Under the pieces are notes generated by a model, which had not been told where the DNA came from, made no database searches, and was given only the letters and a program-made list of their open reading frames with translations. From NCBI GenBank assembly GCA_023429135.1, contig JAEYWD010000051.1, forward strand, positions 1-25,431: a stretch of 25,431 nucleotides of DNA, in the 5' to 3' direction. Positions 1 through 6,957 of this stretch are shown here, piece by piece. Every line of letters starts with the position of its first letter. Position 1 is the stretch's first letter. Made by a program: the position numbers and the translations under genes. The DNA is from Bacteroidota bacterium. GTDB taxonomy: Bacteria; Bacteroidota; Bacteroidia; Bacteroidales; JAAUTT01.

Positions 1-115
1 CATCATTAGTCTCGTCAACAATAAAAGCAATCACTTCAATCCGTTTTCCAATAAAACTCTGAGGCAACCGGATTGAAATATTTTGATTATCTGGCTTTAA
101 AAATGTCCTAACCAT
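1..115 (-). CDS. Small antitoxin-like protein, N-terminal fragment
   Basis: This is the first 38 codons of a gene reading leftwards off the window edge, starting at an ATG on the complement of 113-115. The visible peptide begins MVRTFLKPDNQNISIRLPQS and continues with GKRIEVIAFIVDE. This pattern of a short lead, KP, an 'ISIxLP' strand and 'GKxxEVIAF' resembles small Bacteroidota proteins often encoded just before PIN-domain toxins, where they act as antitoxins. The resemblance is from memory and the partner gene, if any, is outside the window. No clear promoter box was found in front of it. It could equally be an unrelated small protein. Confidence 0.5.
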   Translation of the reverse strand, partial: MVRTFLKPDNQNISIRLPQSFIGKRIEVIAFIVDETND

Positions 116-213
116 ATTTGTGCTATATTTTATTTAACACATTAAATCAAAGGCTAAATTAATAATTCACCAACCTAATTGCAATAATTAATTAAATGTG
201 AAAGAAAATTACA

Positions 214-1299
214 TCAACCATTTCTGAACTTCTCCATAAAATCAGCGCTTTCCCTCACAATCCGCTGTACCGCCAACCCATGTTTCAAATCAGGAATAAA
301 AGCGCTCTGAGGATAACCTGTAAGGAATACATAATGCGCATGAATGAGCGATCGTAGCCATCCGCCTGGAACATGTGCCGAAGGAAAACTTGTTGCCGGC
401 TGGTAATTGCTGCCGGTAAAAATCTTTGTCCAGTTGCCGGTTTCTTCAAAGTAATATTCGAAAGTATCGGGCATGTGCGATGAATATTTGATGGCTCCTT
501 TTTCGGCATAAATTTCGAAAGCCATCAGGTCGCCGGTACCAGAACTTACCCGACTTCCCGAAATAGTTCCTGCTGCTTTTGTGGTGGTATCAACAACCGA
601 AATTTCGGAAAAAAGATCGGAACCAGCGGGAACATCTTCAAAAGAGCCGGCCTGTATCGCATGGACAATTTTGAGGTTCTCTCCCAAAAAAGCTATTGCC
701 AGGCTAACTGCATGCGAACCTAAATCGGCCATAGCTCCGCCATCGGGAGCGGGGGTAAGACGTGTAACACGTTTTTCGCGGTAAGACTTCTGGAGATAAT
801 CGCCATGTTTCAGTGTGAAGTTAAAATGAACAGGTCGTCCAAGTTTGCCACTGTTCCACATCTTCAAAGCTTCCTGTATAGCAGAGGTTTGAGTCATCTG
901 AAAGCCTACCTGAATTCTTTTGTCTGCACCAAAGTCTTTCAGAAGCTGCTTCATATTCTCTTCTTCCTGCATTGTGGAACAAACAGGTTTCTCAAGATAA
1001 ATACGTTTGACATTTGGCATTCTCAGAGTTGCCTCAAAATGACGATAATGGATATGATTGGGGCCAAGAATGAAGACAGTATCAAGCGAGCTGTTCTGAA
1101 TAAATGTGTCGAAATCAACCGCCCTGTTGAAACCATATTGACGAGCAAAAGCCTCGCGACTCTCAGCTCTTGCTGAATGAACATTGGCCAGAATAATTTC
1201 GGGAGCATCGGGATAGTAAAATTTTAATGCTGATAGTGCAAATGCATGGGATCTGGCAATACCGCCAGCACCTAAAAATCCGATTGTAAAATTTGACAT
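214..1299 (-). CDS. Gfo/Idh/MocA family NAD(P)-dependent oxidoreductase
   Basis: This is a 361-residue cytoplasmic oxidoreductase of the usual family length. The Rossmann glycine motif GFLGAGGIA is at residues 7-15. The family EKP motif is at 103-105, with the catalytic Lys104. The C-terminal domain carries DLGSHA at 192-197, matching the DxGxH signature (Asp192, His196). Family members oxidise or reduce sugars, inositols and related polyols with NAD(P); the substrate cannot be read from the sequence. It appears to be a single-gene unit: 160 bp separate it from the operon upstream, and an exact -7 box (TACTTTTG on the minus strand, 1322-1329) lies 22 bases before the ATG. Confidence 0.9.
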   Translation of the reverse strand: MSNFTIGFLGAGGIARSHAFALSALKFYYPDAPEIILANVHSARAESREAFARQYGFNRAVDFDTFIQNSSLDTVFILGPNHIHYRHFEATLRMPNVKRIYLEKPVCSTMQEEENMKQLLKDFGADKRIQVGFQMTQTSAIQEALKMWNSGKLGRPVHFNFTLKHGDYLQKSYREKRVTRLTPAPDGGAMADLGSHAVSLAIAFLGENLKIVHAIQAGSFEDVPAGSDLFSEISVVDTTTKAAGTISGSRVSSGTGDLMAFEIYAEKGAIKYSSHMPDTFEYYFEETGNWTKIFTGSNYQPATSFPSAHVPGGWLRSLIHAHYVFLTGYPQSAFIPDLKHGLAVQRIVRESADFMEKFRNG

Positions 1300-1321
1300 G
1301 TCTCCTGTTTTTCAGTTTCTC

Positions 1322-1329
1322 CAAAAGTA
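1322..1329 (-). promoter_or_regulatory. Putative -7 box of the Gfo/Idh gene
   Basis: Minus-strand TACTTTTG matches the Bacteroidota -7 consensus TANNTTTG exactly and sits 22 bases before the ATG at 1299. No good TTTG -33 element is present at the expected 19-20 bp distance, so this is a partial promoter call. Confidence 0.42.
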
Positions 1330-1370
1330 AAACACTTTGGGGAAAAGAATTTGAGAAGAAGTCAAAATTT

Positions 1371-1433
1371 TAGTCGACAGACGTCGGTCGACGGACCACA
1401 GCAAACAGCCAAAAGCTATGTATTTTCTGTGGT
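1371..1433. repeat. Degenerate GTCGAC / CCACAG repeat region
   Basis: The intergenic stretch holds two GTCGAC palindromes 14 bp apart (1373-1378 and 1387-1392). A 7-bp inverted pair follows, ACCACAG (1395-1401) with CTGTGGT (1427-1433). Similar G/C-T/A motifs continue to about 1453 (GTCAGTGGTCTGTGGAC). This looks like the simple, slowly degenerating intergenic repeats found in many Bacteroidota genomes. No coding function is seen. Confidence 0.35.
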
Positions 1434-1459
1434 TTGAAGTCAGTGGTCTGTGGACTATT

Positions 1460-1672
1460 TTAACTCAATTCACAGCAATGGTATCCTGCATCGGTAACCA
1501 GAAATTCCACTTTGCGGGTGATATCAGTGGCGGCTTCAACACGTAAAACCTTGTCACAATCTTCCATGTCGACATTCCAGGCGAGAATATCTTTTTCCTT
1601 CATCAAGATATTCCCAACCTTTTGAATGTCTTCTCTTAATTGAATATTTGTTTTAAAAACCAGAATTTCCAT
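1460..1672 (-). CDS. 70-residue HMA-like ferredoxin-fold protein without CxxC
   Basis: I start this gene at the ATG on 1670-1672, giving a 70-residue protein beginning MEILVFKTNIQ. The longer open frame upstream overlaps the previous gene. The pattern beta (EILVFKTNI), helix (EDIQKVGNILM), beta with 'WNVDMEDCDKVLRVEA', helix and a closing 'GYHCCEL' strand is that of the HMA/heavy-metal-associated ferredoxin fold. The CxxC metal-binding loop normally present after the first strand is missing. A Cys-Cys pair occurs near the C-terminus instead. It is the third gene of an operon with a sigma factor and a His-rich membrane protein, 11 bp after the latter. The fold is inferred from pattern and the function is unknown. 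Confidence 0.65.
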   Translation of the reverse strand: MEILVFKTNIQLREDIQKVGNILMKEKDILAWNVDMEDCDKVLRVEAATDITRKVEFLVTDAGYHCCELS

Positions 1673-1683
1673 GAATAAAAATC

Positions 1684-2022
1684 CTATTGTTCCGAAGAAT
1701 TGTCCCTTTGAAAACCTGGATGACAACGTGAATGCCACTTCTGATAAAACTGCTCCCGTTCCTCGGGAGTCATTTTAGCCAGTTTATCACGGAAATTTCC
1801 GCCCCAGGGATGATGTCGGTGTCCCGGACGAGGACCGCAACCAAAAAGAATTCGCGACAACACAAGTAACCCGATGGCCTGCCAGAAAGTTATTGCAGGC
1901 AGATTAAAAATTAAAGGCATCAGGTAATTCCATAAAGCCATGGTGAGAAATCCGAAGGCCGCAATTCCGATAATAATGAGCGGTATAAAAAAATACCACC
2001 GTTTTCTGAAAAATGTTTTCAT
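1684..2022 (-). CDS. Small His-rich membrane protein co-encoded with ECF sigma factor
   Basis: This is a 112-residue protein. A basic N-terminus (MKTFFRKRW) is followed by two hydrophobic segments at about residues 10-35 and 43-60. The soluble tail starts CGPRPGHRHHPWGG and continues with MTPEEREQF and WHSRCHPGF. The tail is rich in His and has two Cys, so metal binding is plausible. The 'TPEER' helix recalls the tails of ZraP/CnrX-type periplasmic metal-resistance proteins, but that is only a motif resemblance. The gene begins 2 bp after the sigma-factor stop codon, which suggests translational coupling. In this position an anti-sigma factor is expected, so a role as a small membrane anti-sigma or sensor is a reasonable inference, not demonstrated. 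Confidence 0.7.
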   Translation of the reverse strand: MKTFFRKRWYFFIPLIIIGIAAFGFLTMALWNYLMPLIFNLPAITFWQAIGLLVLSRILFGCGPRPGHRHHPWGGNFRDKLAKMTPEEREQFYQKWHSRCHPGFQRDNSSEQ

Positions 2023-2024
2023 AT

Positions 2025-2582
2025 TTAATCATTTAAAAGTTCGTTATAAAGATGCTGGAGACGCTTTCGCAGATAGAGCACTGCGTAACGCTTCCGCGAA
2101 ATAAGCGTATTCAAAGGTTCGCCCGTTTGCTCCGAAATATCTTTGAAAGGAATGTCCAGAAGTTCGTTCATTTCAAATACAAGTTTTTGTTCAGGAGGCA
2201 ACTCGCTCAACGCTTGTTCGAATTCGTCCCTGATTAAGGACTGAAGATAAAGTTCTTCCGGATTACCATTGTCCAGGTCGGCCAGCACCATTCCAAGTTC
2301 ATCCATCCGCGTATCGTCGTCGCCATCAAAAAGCATATCGGAAAACCGCGACGACTTTTTCTTCCGGTAAAGGTCGGCAATCCTGCTGCGCGCCACAGTA
2401 AAGAGCCAACCCGAAATCTGATCTATTGGTTTCATCAACCGGTCTGCTTCAGCAAGCTGAAAATAAACTTCCTGCAGAATATCCTCCGAATCTTCAAGGG
2501 AACGAACTCTTTTATGAATAAAAGCTTTCAGCCTTTTCCCATAATCCCTGATGACCTGAGTAATATTTAATTTTTGCGTCAC
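2025..2582 (-). CDS. ECF-type RNA polymerase sigma factor
   Basis: The protein directs RNA polymerase to alternative promoters. Region 2 is visible as DSEDILQEVYFQLAEAD followed by GWLFTVARSRIADLYRKKK. Region 4 is ELPPEQKLVFEMNELLDIPF followed by SEQTGEPLNTLISRKRYAV, the helix-turn-helix. I place the start at GTG (2580-2582, VTQKLNITQ), giving 185 residues, which is typical for the family. An in-frame TTG at 2598-2600 is the alternative. The in-frame ATG at 2711 is rejected because it lies inside an inverted repeat and would add 43 non-conserved residues. No FecR-type anti-sigma gene follows; instead come the His-rich membrane protein and the HMA-like protein. A minus-strand CGTCTA upstream may be an autoregulated ECF -10 element. 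Confidence 0.88.
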   Translation of the reverse strand: MTQKLNITQVIRDYGKRLKAFIHKRVRSLEDSEDILQEVYFQLAEADRLMKPIDQISGWLFTVARSRIADLYRKKKSSRFSDMLFDGDDDTRMDELGMVLADLDNGNPEELYLQSLIRDEFEQALSELPPEQKLVFEMNELLDIPFKDISEQTGEPLNTLISRKRYAVLYLRKRLQHLYNELLND

Positions 2583-2634
2583 GCTGACCGTTGAATCCAA
2601 TTGGTGTGTTATTAAAATTACACTTTTATTGAGG

Positions 2635-2640
2635 TAGACG
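2635..2640 (-). promoter_or_regulatory. Possible ECF-type -10 element (CGTCTA)
   Basis: CGTCTA on the minus strand lies about 53 bases before the GTG start of the sigma gene. A CGTC core is common in -10 elements recognised by ECF sigma factors, which often activate their own gene. The expected -35 is not clear; the sequence upstream is an A/T run ending TTTTCC. This is a suggestive site only. Confidence 0.3.
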
Positions 2641-2683
2641 AACGAGCTAGGAAAATATTTTAAGAAAAATGAAAAATTTATAA

Positions 2684-2723
2684 GGCCCTCATCCCCGGCC
2701 CTTCTCCCCAAAGGAGAAGGGAG
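2684..2723. repeat. Short intergenic hairpin repeat (CCCTTCTCC/GGAGAAGGG)
   Basis: A 9-bp perfect stem, CCCTTCTCC at 2699-2707 and GGAGAAGGG at 2713-2721, with loop CCAAA, is preceded by CCCTCATCCCCGGCC. I recognise this as a family of dispersed intergenic repeats seen in Bacteroidota and other bacteria; the copy number here cannot be judged from one window. A second, weaker inverted pair follows, TTCATGTT (2732-2739) with AACATGAA (2750-2757). Both lie in the 293-bp divergent region between the sigma gene and the exported phosphodiesterases, which otherwise shows no gene. Confidence 0.6.
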
Positions 2724-2875
2724 TTCGCTCCTTCATGTTGAAGACAACAAACATGAAAGCTTTCGCCTTTTCAAAGTTATAAGGTATAAAGGCCAATATT
2801 AAAAGTTGAATCTACAACAAAGGTTATCGTTGTTTTTCCTTAAATTGCGCATGATTGAAACCAAAACTACTTAAA

Positions 2876-3715
2876 ATGATCAAATCACTTTCTTCAAGCA
2901 TCCTGCTGGTGCTGATACTCTCTGTTTCGAGTGCACAGACCTATAACATTGCCACTTATAACCTCCGCTATGACAACCCGGATGATTCGCTCGATCTCTG
3001 GAAGAATCGATACACACATCTTGCTGATCTGGTGAAATTCTATAATTTCGACATATTTGGAACCCAGGAAGGTTTAAAACATCAGTTAGGAGATCTGATT
3101 TCGGTTTTACCCGAATACGATTACATTGGAGTGGGCCGTACCGACGGACAGGAAGCTGGCGAATACGCGGCTATTTTCTTCAAAACTTCACAGTTTAAAC
3201 TCCTGGATAAAGGCACATTCTGGCTATCCACAGTTACCGATAAACCCAACGTGGGCTGGGATGCCGCTCTTCCACGCATTTGCACCTGGGGAAAATTCAG
3301 CGACAGAGATTCAAAATTAACTTTCTTTGTTTTCAACATCCATTTTGATCATAAAGGAGTGCAGGCGCGTATGGAAAGTTCAAAGCTACTGCTCTCGAAA
3401 ATTCCGGAAATAGCAGGTAAAAGTCCTGCAATCCTTACGGGCGATTTTAACATCGATGAAAAAAACGAAGGTTATTTGTTGCTTAAAAATTCGAGTATTT
3501 TGAGAGATGTGTATGACATTGCCGAAGTGAAGCTTGCTCCCAATGGCACATTCAATGGATTTAATGTAAACGGAAAACCTGAAGGTCGCATCGATCATAT
3601 TTTTCTTACAAAACAGTTTGAAGTTCAGAAATACGGAATCCTTACAAACACATATAATGGCCGGTATCCATCGGATCATTTTCCCGTTATGGTAAAAATT
3701 AAATACAATAAATGA
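2876..3715 (+). CDS. Exported endonuclease/exonuclease/phosphatase (EEP) family hydrolase
   Basis: I use the ATG at 2876; the frame is open from a TTG seven codons earlier, but the ATG gives a clean signal peptide MIKSLSSSILLVLILSVSSA cut before QTYN. The mature domain has the full EEP metal-dependent phosphodiesterase set in order (279-residue numbering): Asn29 in ATYN, Glu65 in TQEG, His156 in NIHFDH, Asp190/Asn192 in TGDFN, Asp240/His241 in GRIDHIF, and Asp267/His268 in PSDHFPV. Family members cleave phosphodiester or phosphomonoester bonds in nucleic acids, phospholipids or sugar phosphates; the substrate is not readable. Its stop codon overlaps the start of the GDPD gene (ATGA), so the two are probably co-translated and act together outside the cytoplasm. 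Confidence 0.9.
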   Translation: MIKSLSSSILLVLILSVSSAQTYNIATYNLRYDNPDDSLDLWKNRYTHLADLVKFYNFDIFGTQEGLKHQLGDLISVLPEYDYIGVGRTDGQEAGEYAAIFFKTSQFKLLDKGTFWLSTVTDKPNVGWDAALPRICTWGKFSDRDSKLTFFVFNIHFDHKGVQARMESSKLLLSKIPEIAGKSPAILTGDFNIDEKNEGYLLLKNSSILRDVYDIAEVKLAPNGTFNGFNVNGKPEGRIDHIFLTKQFEVQKYGILTNTYNGRYPSDHFPVMVKIKYNK

Positions 3716-4521
3716 TGTTAAAATCAGTGATCATGACTGCAACAACGGTCTGTCTGGTACTTTTTTCAACTTCGGTTTCAAAAGCTCAAAAGCCCGATTT
3801 AAAAAATGTACAAATAATAGCGCACCGCGGAGCATCCTTTCATGCTCCCGAAAATACTGTGGCCTCCGCGAAACTGGGATGGGCACAAAAGGCCGATGCC
3901 GTTGAAATTGATATTCACCTTTCGGCCGATAAAAAAATTATGGTAATACACGACGCCGGGACCAAACGTACCACCGGCAAAGATTACAAAATAGCATCCA
4001 CAACCTCCGATACGCTTAGGAAACTGGATGCCGGAAGCTGGAAATCCGCTGAATTTAACGGTGAAAAAGTACCGTTTCTTACTGAAATCCTGGATTTGAT
4101 TCCTAAAAAGCAAAAGCTGGTGATCGAAATAAAAAGCAACAAAGAACTTGTTCCTTTGCTGAAGGAACAGATTGAAAAATCGGGGAAAACGAAGCAATGC
4201 ATTATCATTTCATTTGATTTTGATGCTTTGGTTGACGCGAAAAATGCGATGCCAGATATTCCCGCATATTACCTGTCAAGTAAAGTTACGCCTCAAATAT
4301 TCGATGAGTTGCTGTCACGCCTTCGCGAAAACAAGATTGACGGGTTGAATCTGAATTTTTCAACCATAACCCCGGAGGTTGCCGACCTATGCAAAAAGAA
4401 TAATATTCCACTTCTGGCCTGGACAGTAGATGATCCTGAAATAGCAAAAAAGCTGATTGCAATGGGAGTAACTGCAATCACCACAAACAAGCCCCAAGAA
4501 ATGCGGGAAGCTTTAAAGTGA
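3712..4521 (+). CDS. Exported glycerophosphodiester phosphodiesterase
   Basis: This enzyme hydrolyses glycerophosphodiesters to glycerol-3-phosphate and an alcohol. The signal peptide is MMLKSVIMTATTVCLVLF... ending SKA, before QKPD. The catalytic set of the GDPD TIM barrel is complete: HRG with His38/Arg39, PENT with Glu47, EIDIH with Glu65/Asp67, and VIHD with His80. The length of 269 residues suits the family. The start overlaps the stop of the preceding EEP gene by four bases, which argues for an exported phosphodiester-scavenging pair that releases phosphate or glycerol phosphate from phospholipid debris. The pairing function is inference. A strong terminator follows the gene. Confidence 0.93.
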   Translation: MMLKSVIMTATTVCLVLFSTSVSKAQKPDLKNVQIIAHRGASFHAPENTVASAKLGWAQKADAVEIDIHLSADKKIMVIHDAGTKRTTGKDYKIASTTSDTLRKLDAGSWKSAEFNGEKVPFLTEILDLIPKKQKLVIEIKSNKELVPLLKEQIEKSGKTKQCIIISFDFDALVDAKNAMPDIPAYYLSSKVTPQIFDELLSRLRENKIDGLNLNFSTITPEVADLCKKNNIPLLAWTVDDPEIAKKLIAMGVTAITTNKPQEMREALK

Positions 4522-4546
4522 AGGCTGTGATCAGGGTTGGTAATAA

Positions 4547-4585
4547 AAAACGAAAAGCCGGGGCTTCAATCCGGCTTTTCGTTTT
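4547..4585. terminator. Bidirectional rho-independent terminator
   Basis: A perfect 15-bp inverted repeat (AAAACGAAAAGCCGG at 4547-4561 and its complement at 4571-4585) surrounds a 9-nt loop. The A/T-rich outer ends supply U-tracts in both directions. It lies between the convergent GDPD and aminopeptidase genes and can end both transcripts. Confidence 0.9.
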
Positions 4586-4601
4586 ATCTGACTCAACAAA
4601 A

Positions 4602-5990
4602 TTATTTTGCTGTAATTGCTTCTACTTCAGCCACAGTTTTCGGAATTGGATTTCCTAATACCCGGCAACCATTATCGGTTATAAGAACATCGTCTTCAAT
4701 ACGGATGCCGCCAAAATTTTTATAACCTCCAAGTTTATCGTAATTGATGAACTCTGTAAACTTCGATTCGGCTTTCCATTGGTCGATTAATGCCGGTATA
4801 AAATAAATACCAGGTTCGTCGGTAATTACATAGCCCGGCTGTAACTTTTTAGCCAGACGCAGGTAAGCAAGTCCGAACTGCTCGCTGCGGGCTACAGAAC
4901 TATCGTAACCAACATATTTTTCGCCGATATTTTCCATATCATGAACATCGAGTCCAAGCATGTGACCCAATCCGTGAGGAAAAAACAAGGCGTGAGCACC
5001 TTTTGAAACGGCTTCATCGATGTTGCCCTTCATAAGTCCAATCGCTTTAAGGCCTTCAGCAATCACCTTAGCAGCATTCAGATGAACATCGCGGTAAAAA
5101 ATACCTGGTTTGCACATAGCAATGGAAGCCATATTGGCAGCTAACACAATCTCATAAATCTCCTTCTGTTTCTGTGAAAACTTACCACCAACGGGACAAG
5201 TGCGAGTGATATCGCTGGCATAGTATGATTCAGCTTCGGCGCCTGCATCAACAACCAATAAATCACCATTCTGCAGAACATTTCCATGGTGATGATTATG
5301 AAGAATTTCGCCATGCTTTGAAAGAATGACAGGGAAAGAAGCTCCTGCCCCATGCGAAAGAGCAATACCTTCAATTGCTCCTGCAATCTCGCGCTCAACA
5401 ACGCCGGCTTTCGCCATCTTCATGGCAGTAGTATGCATTAATCCGGCAACATCAACAATTTTTTCGATCTCAACAACCTCTTCTGCCGTTTTTATAGAAC
5501 GTAACTCTGTAATAGCAATGGCAAGAGCTTCGGAATTGTTTTTCCTGAGGGTTTCCAAATCCATTCCGAGAAGTTGCATCATTTGAATCTGAATTTCGCC
5601 CCGATATGGGAAAAGAAAATGAATTTTCTTTTTTTGCTGAATTGCCTTTTGAATGTGTTCAGAAATTTTATTCAACGGAAAGCTTTTAGAAATGGCAACC
5701 GAAGCAGCTCTTTCTGCAATAGTTGGCAAATTCCCCATCCAGATAATATCTTCCATATCGATATCATTACCGAAGAGGTAATCACTATTATTGTCAATAT
5801 CTATCATTCCAAAAAGGTCGGGCTGATCCAAACCAAAAAAATACAGGAAAGAACTATCGGGACGAAAACGATAGGTATTTGCCCTGTAGTTCATAGGTAC
5901 TTCTGTATTCCCTGGGAATAAGATAAGACCACTGTTAAATTTGGATCGAAGAGCATCTCTTCGGCGCTGATAAATTTCTTTGCTAAACAT
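4602..5990 (-). CDS. pepP: M24 Xaa-Pro aminopeptidase (aminopeptidase P)
   Basis: This dinuclear metallopeptidase removes N-terminal residues before proline. The 462-residue protein has an N-terminal AMP_N domain (about 1-140, with the FFGLDQPD stretch) and a C-terminal pita-bread M24 domain. All five metal ligands are present: Asp248 in VVDAGA, Asp260 in SDITRT, His343 in HGLGHMLGLDVHD, Glu392 in TDEPGIYF and Glu432 in IRIEDDVLIT. There is no signal peptide, so it is cytoplasmic. It is a lone gene, convergent with the GDPD gene and divergent from the hypothetical at 6211. The upstream sequence TATATTTA (minus strand, 6007-6014) is one mismatch from the -7 consensus. Confidence 0.93.
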   Translation of the reverse strand: MFSKEIYQRRRDALRSKFNSGLILFPGNTEVPMNYRANTYRFRPDSSFLYFFGLDQPDLFGMIDIDNNSDYLFGNDIDMEDIIWMGNLPTIAERAASVAISKSFPLNKISEHIQKAIQQKKKIHFLFPYRGEIQIQMMQLLGMDLETLRKNNSEALAIAITELRSIKTAEEVVEIEKIVDVAGLMHTTAMKMAKAGVVEREIAGAIEGIALSHGAGASFPVILSKHGEILHNHHHGNVLQNGDLLVVDAGAEAESYYASDITRTCPVGGKFSQKQKEIYEIVLAANMASIAMCKPGIFYRDVHLNAAKVIAEGLKAIGLMKGNIDEAVSKGAHALFFPHGLGHMLGLDVHDMENIGEKYVGYDSSVARSEQFGLAYLRLAKKLQPGYVITDEPGIYFIPALIDQWKAESKFTEFINYDKLGGYKNFGGIRIEDDVLITDNGCRVLGNPIPKTVAEVEAITAK

Positions 5991-6210
5991 AAAAAATAAT
6001 TTTTCCTAAATATACAACATTGCAGCAATAGCAAGCAGTGAAAGAGCTAATTTAAAAACATGGATACAGGTTTTTTTTATCTAACAATCGAACCCATATG
6101 GCACCTTGTCCTGTATAAAGAAAAGATAGCGAATAGCGTCGTTTTTCTTAAATTAATTATTATATTCGCATTGCATTGAGTTATTAACAATTTATAAACA
6201 GTTATCGACA

Positions 6211-6957
6211 ATGCCATACCGCCGACTCCCTAACACAGATGTTGCCAGACTCAGAGCGCTCAAAATTGCTTACCTGAAAGGCAAGGAGTTACCTCCATTC
6301 AAACTGGCTTTTTCACAAAATTCATTTACAAGGGTACAAGCTTTTATGCCACAGTTCGAGCATGCTTTACTACTGCATAAAAATGCTTTTTCCAACCAGG
6401 TAAATAAAAGCAGGGAGTATACAAATGCGCTTAAAAAGGCTAAATTATACATTTCACATTTTATACAGGTGATGAATATGGCCGTTCAGCGTAGCGAAAT
6501 GCCAGCCAATGTGAAATCGTATTTTGACCTGGAAGAAAGCGACTGGCGTGTACCTGCCCTCAATACAGAACAGGAGGTTATTAAATGGGGCGAAACCCTT
6601 ATAAAAGGTGAAGCAGAAAGAATCCGCCGCGGAATGGCTCCAGTTACTAATCCTACAATTGCAATTGTTCGTGTACGTTACGAAAATTTTCTGGAAGCAT
6701 ACAGGTTTCAGAAAACCCTTCAAAAGACAAATAACCGTACATTAGGTGATTTGTCCAAAATGCGCAAAGATGCTGACGAGCTTATTACCAAAATATGGAA
6801 CGAGGTTGAAACAACATTTGGTAACCTTCCCGACGAGTTAAAGAGAGAGCGATCCAAAGAATACGGGCTTATTTATGTTTACAGAAAAAACGAGATCAAA
6901 GGCATACGTATTTTCGACAGCGAAGAGATTTCTTCCGAAATTATTCAGGAATCCTGA
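6211..6957 (+). CDS. Conserved hypothetical protein (MPYRRLPNTD family)
   Basis: This is a 248-residue protein beginning MPYRRLPNTDVARLRALKIA. I recognise this N-terminus from uncharacterised Bacteroidota proteins but know no function. It has no signal peptide or membrane segment. It is mostly predicted helix, lysine and arginine rich, with a long helical middle part and a final 'YGLIYVYRKNEIKGIRIFDSEE' beta-like end. The acidic tail overlaps the end of the convergent CPBP protease gene by 13 bp. The upstream 220-bp divergent region holds TATATTCG (6161-6168), one mismatch from the -7 consensus. A cytoplasmic nucleic-acid-linked role would be only a guess from the charge. Confidence 0.8.
   Translation: MPYRRLPNTDVARLRALKIAYLKGKELPPFKLAFSQNSFTRVQAFMPQFEHALLLHKNAFSNQVNKSREYTNALKKAKLYISHFIQVMNMAVQRSEMPANVKSYFDLEESDWRVPALNTEQEVIKWGETLIKGEAERIRRGMAPVTNPTIAIVRVRYENFLEAYRFQKTLQKTNNRTLGDLSKMRKDADELITKIWNEVETTFGNLPDELKRERSKEYGLIYVYRKNEIKGIRIFDSEEISSEIIQES

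Noticed and set aside
2583..2711. N-terminal extension of the sigma factor from the ATG at 2711
   Set aside because: The ATG lies inside the loop of an intergenic hairpin repeat, and the added residues do not resemble sigma factors.
2806..2832. Promoter for the exported phosphodiesterase pair (TTG, TATCGTTG)
   Set aside because: Spacing is only 16 bp and the -7 box has a mismatch, so it is too weak to list.
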